From NCBI GenBank assembly GCA_002633005.1, contig NMRA01000019.1, positions 338,057 to 383,600 on the forward strand: 45,544 bases of DNA. The letters are read 5' to 3'. Under the pieces are notes generated by a model. It saw only the letters and a program-made list of their open reading frames with translations, did not search any database and had not been told where the DNA came from. Below, one piece after another: positions 35,701-44,720 of this stretch. This DNA is from Phoronis australis (lineage: Eukaryota; Phoronida; Phoronidae). How positions within the stretch are numbered: the first letter of the stretch is position 1; each line of letters begins with the position of its first letter. The translations under genes were made by a program, and so were the position numbers.

Positions 35701-38700
35701 TCTACAAAATCCACATACTGAACGAAAAACATTCCAATGAATCGATCTACCTTTCTGGACTCGCCTCGGCTTTGTAACTACTTTCTACATTGTACATATG
35801 TCAGAGGCCCGTGGTTGGAGGTCGTGACCTTTTAAGAAAAGCCGAGCTATTTTTGTCAAATAATGCTTTTACTCAAAACTAATTGAAAAATAAAACAAAA
35901 TTAAAATAAAATGAATCTATAAATTAAAGTTTAGCAACTATTATAGCTTACTACCTATTTTATCACGCTAAGCTTCGACCGGGAAAATATCGTCTGCTAA
36001 AGTAGGTTACCACTAGTAACTGACTGTAATGCTCAAGTCAAAGGATCCCGACGACACGATACCCGCATCCAAATTGGAGATCGGTAATTTACAAGTGAGA
36101 GAACACGAGAGAAAAATTCCATTGAATTAAAACATCGTTTTTATGGAAATTATGCGTCTTATTTTTCATAGCGTATAAATGTCCCTTTGCTGAACATGCG
36201 ATTGTTACGCGTGCTCATTTAAGTATAATGAAAACATTAGACCCCAGTCTATGAAAACCTCTGCGAAAGTAGGATCTGCAAAAGGGAGCGACACTGACGG
36301 CAACGGGGGGTGGCGGTATCTTTGCCTTCAGCTTCGGGTCGCAGTAAGGCTAGCTACGTCACTGGCCAAAACAAAAATTGCTAAGGGATAATCAAGTATG
36401 GATGGTCCTCGTTGTTGTCGTTATGTCGAATTGTTGCACATATTAATACATGTGCTTATTCACAGACAGGTTGCATTTGTCTAGTACTATCCTGCTCCGC
36501 TGTAAAAATCAGTGCCCAATTAAGCAGTTGCGGGGCCCGTAGCTTAAGTCGAAGCGTGGGGCCTCCTTACTCAAATACTTGTACAACGATTATATAATAG
36601 TAAAAACAAAATAGGTGTAATTTTCACTTTTGAGAAGGAAAGCAGTTGAGACGGCTCTTGATGAGACAGTATGTCCACTGGGCAACGTTAACTGTTGGTC
36701 GTATTGGACGATTCCAGGATAATTCACACGCCGCTTATCAGAGGCCTAGCGTTTGTGCCAATTATAATATCAAGAATGCAACCTTTGTCAAATACATATT
36801 CGTTAACTTTGTAAACTTTAGCTCTGAGTAAGACAACGACAATACAATTCTTTGAACATCGCTAACTCAGTGAGGTCTCGCACTCTTGCCACTTCACATA
36901 TTGAAAAGAGCGGGTCCACAACACAACCTTTCCAAATCGCGTCGTCGCCTGAATAAGGTATACGTCTACTTATTGATGCCTCTAGAAATCTCGTGAGTGC
37001 GGGTCCCCAAAAAGCGCGGGCTATAGCATATATTACTTCTGCTTCATTCTTAAAATGTGACACTGGTACAGATATCCTAATAAACGTGCCCATGATTACA
37101 ACCAGATTCGAGAATGGCAAGTGTTAATCATGTTAATTATATCTGTTATTCAATAACCGTGATACATTTTTTCTGTCTCTTCAGCTCCTGATCAACTGCC
37201 TCACATTCACCCCATTTGCCTTCCGGCATACAGAAACCAGTTTCAGACTTAGCGTGATGATGACGCTACTGCTTACCACTGTGGCCCAAAAGATGGCGCT
37301 AGGACAGATGCTTCCACCCATATCATACCTGACTTATCTGGTGAGAAAATGTTGCAACGTTTTTTCTTACTTCGTGAACAATGTGTTTATTTAGTCTTAA
37401 CTACAGTCAATTACGGTTTTGGACCGATATACGACAGACAGGAGAGTCGGACCCGAATGTGTGGGTGATGTCAGCCGACAAGAACAGTCCGTTGGTGCAA
37501 CAACAAAACTAAAAGTCAATGGAACTACAGACCCAGTCATTTCAGCACTGCAGTGGCACGTCCAGAAACCTAGTAACGTGATCACTACCCCCCCAGATGT
37601 TTCGCGCCGTTTTATCATAAAACAGAATGAGAATGCTTGTCCGACAGAGACCCCTAGTGTTCGAACGTTAATAGAAGTTGCAAATATCTACTTCCACGTT
37701 TCAAAGGGTTCCAACTCTTGTTGCTTAATCTTTCAGTGCAAATTGCTAACCAGGGATTTATTTAAGCGTGAAACATGACGGAATTTCGCAGAATATATTT
37801 TTTGAACGTGAATCTTTCCAAATGTGACTGAACACTGTTTACAAGCTAAAGAGGGTGTTGGTTGATAGTTAAATATGTGTATTTATATACACATTGGTTA
37901 TGCACCAATTCTGTATAATGTGAAAATAGATCGCATTTTTATGCGCCCACATATTTATATGTGGACGTATTATGCCGTCATCTCCGTCCGGGCGGCGTCC
38001 GCCCGGCGTCTCTCCGGCGTCCGTCCGGCGTCCGGCGTCTGCTGCTCTAACTCCAAAACCGTTTGACGTATGTTCATGAAATTTTGCACGTGTTCCTTTC
38101 ATGGATGGGACGGCATGAGCGAACTTTCGGACGGATTGGACTACCGGTCTGCCCCCTAGTGGCAATTTTAGTTTTAAACGCTTACCTCTATATCTTCAAA
38201 GGTCTTCTGCGAATTGTCTTAAAATTTGGCATGTAGGCATCTAGTAGTGAGATGACGCTATCCACCTGTTTTCGGATAGATTCGACGTAATTTGCGCCAC
38301 CTAGTGGCCAATTTTTATGGTTTTCGAGTATGTTTTTAGTCGTCCACCCCTCTATAAAACGCTCTAAGGATTATTGTGTGGAAATTGACATGTATGTTCT
38401 TACTATGAAGAGGACGGCTGACGATGATTTTCTGACGATTTCGACGACTGTGGCGCCTCCTAGTGGCAGTTTTTTTTTTTGCTCCTATTGCTGTATCTCC
38501 TAAACCGTCTGCAGGATCTTTACTAAATTTAGTAAGTGCATTTATATGATGTTGACAGAGGACGACGACGATTTTCGAGCGGATTTGTGTACTGGTGTGC
38601 CCCCTGGGGGCAATTTAATTTTTTTACGTTAAACTCTGTGTCTTCAAAGGTCCTCATCGCATTTTTAAAAAAATGGCGTTCAGGCTTCCGTTAGTGTGGT

Positions 38701-41700
38701 GACGCTATCTTTCCGTTTTCAGATAGATTCGACGTAGTTCGCGCCACCTAGTGACCATTTTTATCATTTTCGAGTCTGCTTCTTGGCGTCCACCCCTCTA
38801 TCAACCTAATTGCTTTCAGGATAATTGTGAAAATTGGCATGTATGTTTTTAATATGAAGTGGACGCCTGACGATGATTTTCCGATGACTTCAGCTACTGT
38901 GGCGCCTCTTAGTGGCAGTTTCGTTTTTTTGCGCCCATGGCTGTATCTCTTAAACCGTTTGCAGGATCTTTACTAAATTTAACAAGTGTATTTATATGAT
39001 GTTTACAAAGAACACCGACTGCTTTCGAACGGATCTGACTCTTGGTGTGCCCCCTGGTGGCAATTTTAGATTTTACGTTTACCTCAGTATGTTAAAGGGT
39101 GCTCAACGGATTTTCATAGAATTTTGATTACATGCATCTGTTGGTTAGATGACGCTATCCTCCCATTTTTAGATGGAATCGAGGTATTTTGCGCCACCTA
39201 GTGGCTATTTTTGCTGTTTTCGAGTCTGTTTTTGGCGTTCACCCCTCTATTAACCAAATCATTCCAAGGATGTTTTTGAAAATTGGCGTTTAAATATGTT
39301 CTCTGTGTGAAGAGGATGGTTGACGATGACGACTTTGACTACTGTGGCTTCTCTAATGGTAGTTTTGTTTTGTTTTGTTTTGCACCCATAGCTGTATCTT
39401 CTAAACCCACTGCTGGGTCTTTATTAAATTTAGTAAGTGTATTTATATAAAGCTAACAACAGACAATGACGACTTTCAGGCGGATTCAATGAACACTGTG
39501 CCCCCTAGTGGCAGTTTTCATTTTATTCTGTTTTTCTTTGTTTCTCTGAAGTTCCGTGACAGATTTCTATGAAATTTGGTGAATAGCTTTCTATTAAAGA
39601 AGCTATGACATGTTCCCATTTTCGAAGGGATTGTACATGTACGTCTTTGCGCCATCTAGTGGTCATTTTTATGACCAATAAACAACCCTAAAAGCACACC
39701 GTTTGCGATGCATTCGTGGGCGCATTTCAACGCTCCGCGTTGCTCTTGTAAAAAATTGTGAGAACACTACATTGATTGTAAACTTATGATGGACTAAGTT
39801 TAAATCTCCGTAGCGAACTAATTAGTTTGCATATTCTAACACGCAGTTTTTTGATCACTGGGAATAATTCATTTGCGTTTTGAAATCAACATAAAAAGGT
39901 TACAATTCCCTACTGCGGCACGTTGTCAACTATATCGCGACACAGATTCAACTATATCTTGGGCTTTTCGACTTTTGCTGTTCCCGTTTCGTTTTTTTAC
40001 ATTCTCACATGACTTGGAATATGTTACGACACGACTGGTTAATAACCCCGAGTATTTAATTTCTTGATATTACATGGGAAAATCAGAAAGTAGTGCAATG
40101 TAGAAATCCACTACGCCTTACATTTTATCGTCTGCAAAACACTAAAACAACCAAACGCGCGCCAACCAAACAATGCAGGAATTCCAAGAAGATGACAAGG
40201 TTATGATTGACAAAGAGGGTGTCGCAACTGTACGTACTCCAAGTCGGAAGGACATGCAAACAATTTTTTAAACAGACCCATTTTCGGCGACGAATTCCAT
40301 ATCCATGTTCATTCAAACTTAGACGAGCCCCAACTCAAGGAACGCAGCGAGACTGTCTAGCTGTGCTGTGTAAAGGTCAATTCAGTGCTCACACGCGAAA
40401 AGCCTTCCTGACTGTTATTTATCAACATTTTTTTAAGTTTTAATATTACAGCTTCAAAGACTATTTATTATATTCTAACTTGAATATTTGCTACGAAAGC
40501 TGAATGCAATTTACAGTTGTTGAGATTAAAATAAAACTATTAACAAAAAGTAACTGAATTACTTTACATTGCGCATGCGTGTTTTTACAAAAGTTGCGTC
40601 GTGTGGTTGAAAATTTTAGACATGTCGAGTTTTTCGGCAAAAAAAATCATTTTTACGGTTCATGTGAGAAAACAAATCCAAGCCGAAGGATTTTGACGGA
40701 ATTTCCAAGAGGTTTGCCCATGTCATCAACCTGAGACGAGTGTAGGATTCTCTGTTTCTGTGTACAGAACTTTGTGGTTTCAATCATGTCGTTGTTTCAG
40801 GATATCTACGTGATGTCTGTTATGGTATTTCTGGGACTCCAGGCTACCCAGTTTGCCGTGTCTTCTATTTGGGTGAAGCAGAAGAACATAAAATTGATAG
40901 AACAGATCGACTTTTACTCAATGATAATCATGGCTTGCGTCCTGTTATCCTTCAACATCATTTACGTGTTGTTCGTACTGACCACCGTGAGTATACTTAA
41001 AACACTAGCCGTGGGCAAACCTGTACAAATATACAGCTTTGAAATTTTGGGAGTAAAATACTCGCATACTAAAATCGGAGACAAAATTAATGATATGAAA
41101 AATTACACTCTTCCTTGACTAAAGCAAAGCGGTTGCAGGTATTATGAATAATCGTTGTATCGTTATTCTTCTGCAAAGTATGTGGAGCCATTAAAGACTA
41201 TGCAACAGATTTCAGCGCCGTGAAGCGTCAAGCTGCATACTGTTTTAAGTGATTAATTCTATAATTACATGGGCAAGAAGTTCAATGTCGGCCCATATTA
41301 ATACAGGGGGCGCCCGTACTAAAGCGACAGAAGAAGTGGCACAATATTAATGATCACTGGGGGATGGGACGTTTTAAATTTGGCCCACGCATCTCACTAT
41401 ATTGATTTGGGGCTTCGCTCTTCTGTCGTTTTCGGCCGGGTATTGAAGTCAAGTGTAATGTGCCAGTTGGGTGGTTTATGCGCTGTACAATTTGTGGGAT
41501 TTACAATGCAGCAGAATAAGAGTACAAAGGTAAATTTGTTCGCTCCCATAAGTTATCGTATTTACTGAAAAAGAGATGAAGTTTTCAATGACTTTAATTT
41601 TGCTACAGCTTTGTACCAAGGCCAAAATTCTTCTGTATGGACGAAACGACGATACGGTTCTACTTCTTTATTTTAATTTGGAAGTGATCAGTAGATCCCC

Positions 41701-43152
41701 AGCTACACTGAAAGGTGCCTGTTTCTCGGACAGTATATTGTTTTTTGTCTTTTAACTTTAGCCTTAGCTGTACTGAAGCTTGGGCATTAGAGTGAACGTA
41801 GCGGCAGCGTCGTGCTGTGTGGTGTGCCACATTCCGTCAATGATATGGTTGTATTCTGTCACTAAGTGTAAAACACTCGATCACTCTGATAACAGCAACT
41901 GGCAGTAGCAAAGTGAGCACTCTGTATTAGACACGTAAAAGGTTAATATACACCTTACAAATGTGTGGGCTGCATGCACTAAACTTCATTGTTCAAGGTT
42001 CTACAGGTAATAACACTAAATGACTCTAAGAACTTACACAACTATCATTAGAACTTATTGTGTTTGCCACGTTTGGTAATGGTCAGCTGTTTCAAAGCAA
42101 TCATTCTGTAAATGACCATTACATAAACTAGTTTACTACATAGTTTATCAAAACATGTTTACATGCACTGGACGAGCCACGCCCTCAAAGCAAAACAAGT
42201 TGCTATCAACATAGACAATCTGCTAATAAAATAGTAATGTCAATAATACTATAAAACCAACATTCTACGTAAAATATGTCATGCATATACCACGGAAATC
42301 TGACTACGAACAGTTAGAAGTTCATTTTTTGTCTTTTCCGACTTTGAGTTCCAGACAGATATTTCTGACTCTCAGTCGTGACCTTAATGTTCGTGAAACA
42401 GACCAAAAGCCATCCCCAGATTTAATTCTATCCGAAAGTCGATAACAGAAGTCAATAGACTTTCAACTCCAAATTTAAAATCAATATTTCACAATAACAC
42501 AAGTCTTGAGTTGATCCTTTCGAGTTTATATTCGAATGTCAAAATCGATTTCGGCATTATTACTCTCAAAACTGTCCGTAGCTGTCAGGTGAAAAGTGAA
42601 TGTCGACCTGCCAAATATTTTTCAAATCCATAGTTTCCCCATCTGAAGGGTGCCTAAATTTCTTACTAAATTCCATCTTCCGGCTTGCAAGTGCTAAAGG
42701 TTAAGAAAAGACACGACTAAGCACAATACAACTCCAACAACCCAGCAAGTGCCTAGTTCTGTTGAGCAGCTTTATCGGCATGTTTTGGAAACCTCTGTCA
42801 TAGTGTTGACGTAATGACTTACATGTAGTTGTTAAACAATAATTAGTTAGGCTAGTGTTGTATATTATAACCACAGTCAAACGCGCAATTTGAAAATTAC
42901 CCACCTCAAAATGCGTCACTTGCTTGGAAATTACGTCCGGTTATCAATTACGGAACACGTGATTTACATTCATGCAAAGGTGCTTACCTAGGTTACATAG
43001 TTTACTTTAAAACGTATTTGCAGGCGATTGCTAAGCGGAAACGTCTTGGCATCATGGAGTCATCTGGTCACAGTCATTCGCATCGGGAGAAGAAAATAAG
43101 ACTTCAAGATGCAGGCGAACGACAACATTTGAATCCAAACAGAAGCGTCTAA
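23529..43152 (+). CDS. Pentameric ligand-gated ion channel subunit lacking the Cys-loop cysteines, 8 exons
   Basis: Exons 23529-23723, 30314-30442, 31772-31978, 32603-32743, 35148-35357, 37185-37340, 40801-40986 and 43024-43152 join to a 450-residue protein; every intron is GT-AG and phase 0. Seen: an acidic N-terminus without a hydrophobic signal; ligand-binding domain with FLKIGDVDT, the loop-D-like SWQEP (W96), WDPKLIILN (W121) and FPFDVQ (172-177); M1 at about 283-305; M2 at about 314-334 with Arg 0', Ser 2', Thr 6', Leu 9' and Ala 13' when aligned on LPP; M3 at about 347-370; M4 at about 385-408; a basic 42-residue tail. Residues 165 and 179, where Cys-loop receptors carry cysteines, are Glu and Leu. 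Known: such Cys-less pentameric channels are typical of prokaryotes (GLIC, ELIC). Inferred: a homopentameric or co-assembling channel of unknown ligand and ion selectivity. Confidence 0.88.
25617..26308. other. Assembly gap (692 Ns)
   Basis: Undetermined bases within the first intron of the channel gene. Open frames running through it are artefacts. An additional exon could hide here, but exons 1 and 2 join in phase without one. Confidence 0.99.
28086..28560. repeat. Decayed tandem repeat, about 164-bp period, three copies
   Basis: Similar blocks (attaaattc...gaaacatggat-type, then atttgcata...atgc-type) start at about 28086, 28251 and 28413. Spacing is 163-165 bases. Divergence is high. Located in the first intron of the channel gene. 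Confidence 0.5.
29424..30125 (+). repeat. Palindrome-headed repeat family, copy B
   Basis: Head hairpin 29424-29592 with both arms, then the ~530-bp body. It ends at gtgtatgggataaa, which is the inverted version of the tttatcccatacgc that follows the head. A short frame starts at ATG 30027. Located in the large first intron of the channel gene. Confidence 0.8.
30314..30442 (+). CDS. Channel gene exon 2 (first strands of the ligand-binding domain)
   Basis: 43 codons between gttgcatttcag and GAG|gtaggg. VSLRVEFLKIGDVDT and the following DVLLEASWQEP are the beta1-beta2 region and loop D of pentameric channel ectodomains. Phase 0 at both ends. Confidence 0.88.
30890..31115. repeat. Repeat with G-run and C-run ends (channel intron 2)
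   Basis: ggcggatatataaagggggg near the start; C runs at about 30939 and 31100-31111; a small hairpin ggattcgctcgaatcc at 31081-31096. The start resembles 44663-44690 (gacggatttaggggggcagg), suggesting a shared family. No gene. Confidence 0.45.
31772..31978 (+). CDS. Channel gene exon 3 (loop A to the FPFDVQ motif)
   Basis: 69 codons between tttgtttttag and CAG|gtaact. It holds EIWDPKLIILN (loop A region), YYRRKIRGSF, and LELRHFPFDVQ, the core of the loop that is disulfide-closed in Cys-loop receptors. The position of the first cysteine is Glu165. Phase 0 at both ends. Confidence 0.9.
32603..32743 (+). CDS. Channel gene exon 4 (ectodomain, loop C approach)
   Basis: 47 codons between ttcttcgcctgcag and GAC|gtaatt. 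ELSLHIVSDH continues directly from FPFDVQ; Leu179 takes the place of the second Cys-loop cysteine. DVDEWTLFKSV resembles the W..Y/F strand segment of the ectodomain. Phase 0. Confidence 0.85.
33093..33778 (+). repeat. Palindrome-headed repeat family, copy C (right head arm deleted)
   Basis: The left arm (33093 to about 33170) runs straight into gtatttatcccatacgc, so the right arm is deleted and the hairpin cannot form. The body and the end (acgcgtatgggatgaa) match copies B and D. Confidence 0.8.
33678..33947 (+). other. 89-codon open frame spanning the junction of repeat copies C and D
   Basis: Starts at the ATG also present in copies B (30027) and D (34461); the three share MSEV...VVR.VN.EN.I.WPY. 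In this copy it crosses the 66-base spacer and continues through the head arm of copy D (TRNNVSWDFTSC, IEVRFVFIP). Differences between copies are mostly amino-acid-changing, which argues against constraint. No known domain. Most likely a chance frame in a transposon-derived repeat, but listed because the start is conserved. Confidence 0.25.
33845..34558 (+). repeat. Palindrome-headed repeat family, copy D (left head arm missing)
   Basis: Begins inside the loop (cgatacgcggaataatg) with only the right arm, then the full body to acgcgcgtgtgataaag. It lies 66 bases after copy C in the same orientation. A 41-bp internal duplication is present at 34151-34230. Confidence 0.8.
34151..34230. repeat. 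41-bp direct duplication in repeat copy D
   Basis: agttaaaagacaacaatatt and following bases occur at 34151-34189 and again, identical, at 34192-34230. Copies B and C have the unit once, so it is a recent event in copy D. Confidence 0.8.
35148..35357 (+). CDS. Channel gene exon 5 (end of ectodomain, pre-M1 and start of M1)
   Basis: 70 codons between ttgtcacaacag and TTG|gtgaga. A hydrophilic stretch, probably a long loop C, is followed by RLIFNCFVARNYGYW and the first half of M1. The Arg before M1 is in the position of the conserved pre-M1 arginine. Phase 0. Confidence 0.85.
35601..36236 (-). repeat. Dispersed ~630-bp repeat, copy 2 (inverted) in intron 5 of the channel gene
   Basis: Reverse complement of the repeat at 4218-4842, with the same boundaries and scattered substitutions and small indels. 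It contains an extra ~40-bp hairpin part at 35649-35714. It lies wholly in the intron between channel exons 5 and 6. Confidence 0.8.
35649..35714. repeat. 66-bp hairpin inside the dispersed repeat
   Basis: Arms gtggattttggagaattatc (35649-35668) and gataattctacaaaatccac (35695-35714) pair with a single mismatch around a GC-rich core containing two further CCTCG/CGAGG steps. It could be a nested palindromic insertion or a structural part of the repeat. Confidence 0.7.
37185..37340 (+). CDS. Channel gene exon 6 (end of M1, pore-lining M2)
   Basis: 52 codons between tttctgtctcttcag and CTG|gtgaga. FRLSVMMTLLLTTVAQKM is M2; MLPPISYLTYL after it matches the M2-M3 loop pattern LPxxxYxTxx known from prokaryotic and animal members. 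Aligned on this loop, Leu324 is the 9' gate position and Arg315 is 0'. Phase 0. Confidence 0.9.
37341..40800 (+). other. Intron 6 of the channel gene
   Basis: 3.5 kb. Contains the 1.8-kb higher-order repeat. A 119-codon plus-strand frame at 37419-37778 has no recognised domain and no splice support. Confidence 0.75.
37941..39725. repeat. 1.8-kb element with an ~450-bp higher-order tandem array (channel intron 6)
   Basis: A box related to gccmcctagtggcaatttt recurs at 38151, 38296, 38455, 38599, 38743, 38904, 39049, 39193, 39347, 39500 and 39651. Spacings cycle near 145, 159 and 144, giving a ~450-bp higher-order unit (448, 450, 451). Each monomer also holds a ctgtatctcctaaaccgt-like stretch. 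The array is preceded by a GC-rich cggcgtccg tract (about 37980-38042). Ten perfect inverted bases, atgcgcccac at 37941 and gtgggcgcat at 39716, bracket the block. No coding frame. Confidence 0.8.
40801..40986 (+). CDS. Channel gene exon 7 (M3, short loop, M4)
   Basis: 62 codons between gtcgttgtttcag and ACC|gtgagt. DIYVMSVMVFLGLQ starts M3 and IIMACVLLSFNIIYVLFVL is M4. Only about 14 residues (VKQKNIKLIEQIDF) separate them, against roughly 70-200 in most animal Cys-loop receptors. Confidence 0.9.
40987..43023 (+). other. Intron 7 of the channel gene
   Basis: 2.0 kb without a recognised repeat or gene. If retained, translation from exon 7 stops after 43 further codons (TGA at 41116-41118). 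Confidence 0.65.
43024..43152 (+). CDS. Channel gene exon 8 (C-terminal tail and stop)
   Basis: 43 codons including TAA, after the acceptor aaacgtatttgcag. It encodes a hydrophilic tail beginning AIAKRKRLG, with a HSHSHREKK run and the end NPNRSV. It is in frame and phase 0 with exon 7, which is the main support; the sequence itself has no known domain. If intron 7 were retained, exon 7 would read through to a stop at 41116-41118. Confidence 0.65.
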   Translation, partial: AIAKRKRLGIMESSGHSHSHREKKIRLQDAGERQHLNPNRSV

Positions 43153-43507
43153 CTCGGGATCTGAGCACGAAGTTGAATTATAGCATAATTATAATTCTGA
43201 ACTTTTGTTTTTAACGGTCTCATCTATATTTTCAGTATTGTACAATAATATTGAAAACAGTGTTGGGGTAGGATAGTCAGGTTAAAGTTGTGTGGAGGAT
43301 ATTAAAATTAATTTCAGCAACCCCTGTTAGTTTGTCCCGCATTGCAGCAGTGGACAGTTTCCGTCCCGCGTCATGACTTCACATTGACATTGGGTAGTGC
43401 GTTAGCAGCCACGTTGCGAATAGTGTTTACTTTACTAAATATGCAACCGCATTAAAGTCCTGGTCTCAAAATGCCCATGTGGTTCCAGTATCCGAAAATA
43501 GTTATTA

Positions 43508-43513
43508 AATAAA
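43508..43513 (+). promoter_or_regulatory. Candidate polyadenylation signal of the channel gene
   Basis: AATAAA 356 bases after the TAA at 43150-43152. Location fits a 3' UTR end; no other evidence. Confidence 0.3.
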
Positions 43514-43989
43514 ATCTTATTTTAGACACCCTTTCTTTATATTCTTTTCGCCTTTCTTGCCAAAAGCGATTTTTAACAGTATTTGACCAAGGAGTGTAGT
43601 AGAGTTGGAGAGTTCACTCCGCCATTGTGCCATTCGCCGCAATGGTTACCGGTCGAAACACTAGCGCCCCAAGCGGTGAATAATCAACACTTAGGAGCGC
43701 AGTCCGAACAATGTAAACACTGATAAATTCATACTTTAATGACATTCAACGTGAAATAAAATTACTGTGTGATTGAAAATGGTTATAATACATAAACTAA
43801 CATCCACTTATAATCGAATGAGAACGAAAATGTGTATTTTAATCAATATTAAATTGTTTTTGTTTTTATTCTCTTGAAGCTCCCTTCAAAATCTATCATG
43901 GTTTTGTTTCATGTTTGAGTTCTTATCAAGGCAATTATCGTTCCTTATAACAGTTCATACCTCCATGAACTACATAATTTGAATGATTG

Positions 43990-44170
43990 CTCCTGGGGGT
44001 TCAGAGGGGAATTCCCCACAGGTGCCAGCTAAGGGGGTATCAGGCAATAACCAGGTGGGCGCCAAATGGGTGTTGACCCCCTCCCAAGGGGGTTACATGG
44101 GAGGAGTGCTAAACGGGTAAAAACCAATTGGGTATGCCACAAGGGAGTTGAGCCCCTCCCATCGTCACAC
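43990..44170. repeat. GC-rich stretch with internal near-repeats
   Basis: gggtgttgaccccctcccaa (about 44068) and gggagttgagcccctcccat (about 44144) are diverged copies in a G/C-run-rich block. No coding signal; likely a repeat fragment in the 3' flank of the channel gene. Confidence 0.35.
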
Positions 44171-44654
44171 ATTTTGGTTGCTCCTCTGACCATTGACAAA
44201 CATGTTGCTCCAGCTCACTGCTGGTTTCATCTCCACCCAACAATTTCCCATGGGTTCCCTATTCAATGCACCAGGATGCTATAGCAATACGAACAATTGT
44301 TTTGTGCAGTGGGTGTTGCACAAGTAAGAAGAAGAAACCAAAGCAATTCATCACTGCCACAAAATCGTAATATAATTTTAGAACATTCCATTATTTCTTA
44401 GACATGCCAGTATAGGGTAAACTCGATTCCACTCTCCCAATATAATCACCAACAGTTACAAGTCAGTTGCTAATCTGTAGAATAGCTCACAACTTACAAA
44501 ACGAAGTAACATTGAGTATATCTCTCATAACTAGTCCAAGATCAAAATGTCATGACAAAGGTACTGAACAGCAATCAAAATATTCACTACCCACATAGCT
44601 TCATACAAAACTGAATTAAAAAAGTGACTTGGATGATAAAACCAAAATTTAATG

Positions 44655-44720
44655 TTATACATAGACGGATTTAGGGGGGCAGGGGGCCAGGGCCCACCAC
44701 CCCACCCCCCCCCCTCCTTG
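44655..44720. repeat. G-run/C-run repeat fragment
   Basis: gacggatttaggggggcagg is followed by a C-rich run ending ccccccccctcc; similar to the start of the repeat near 30890. Confidence 0.4.

Larger units (their letters stand above)
35358..37184 (+). other. Intron 5 of the channel gene
   Basis: 1.8 kb. Contains dispersed repeat copy 2 (35601-36236). A 100-codon minus-strand frame at 37120-36818 has no recognisable domain. Confidence 0.75.

Noticed and set aside
37419-37778. 119-codon plus frame in channel intron 6
   Set aside because: No domain, no splice sites that would keep the channel frame, and a comparable antisense frame exists.
38151-39665. Regular repeats with unique spacers, as in a CRISPR array
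   Set aside because: Monomers are ~150 bp, diverged throughout and organised in a 450-bp higher order; host is an animal.
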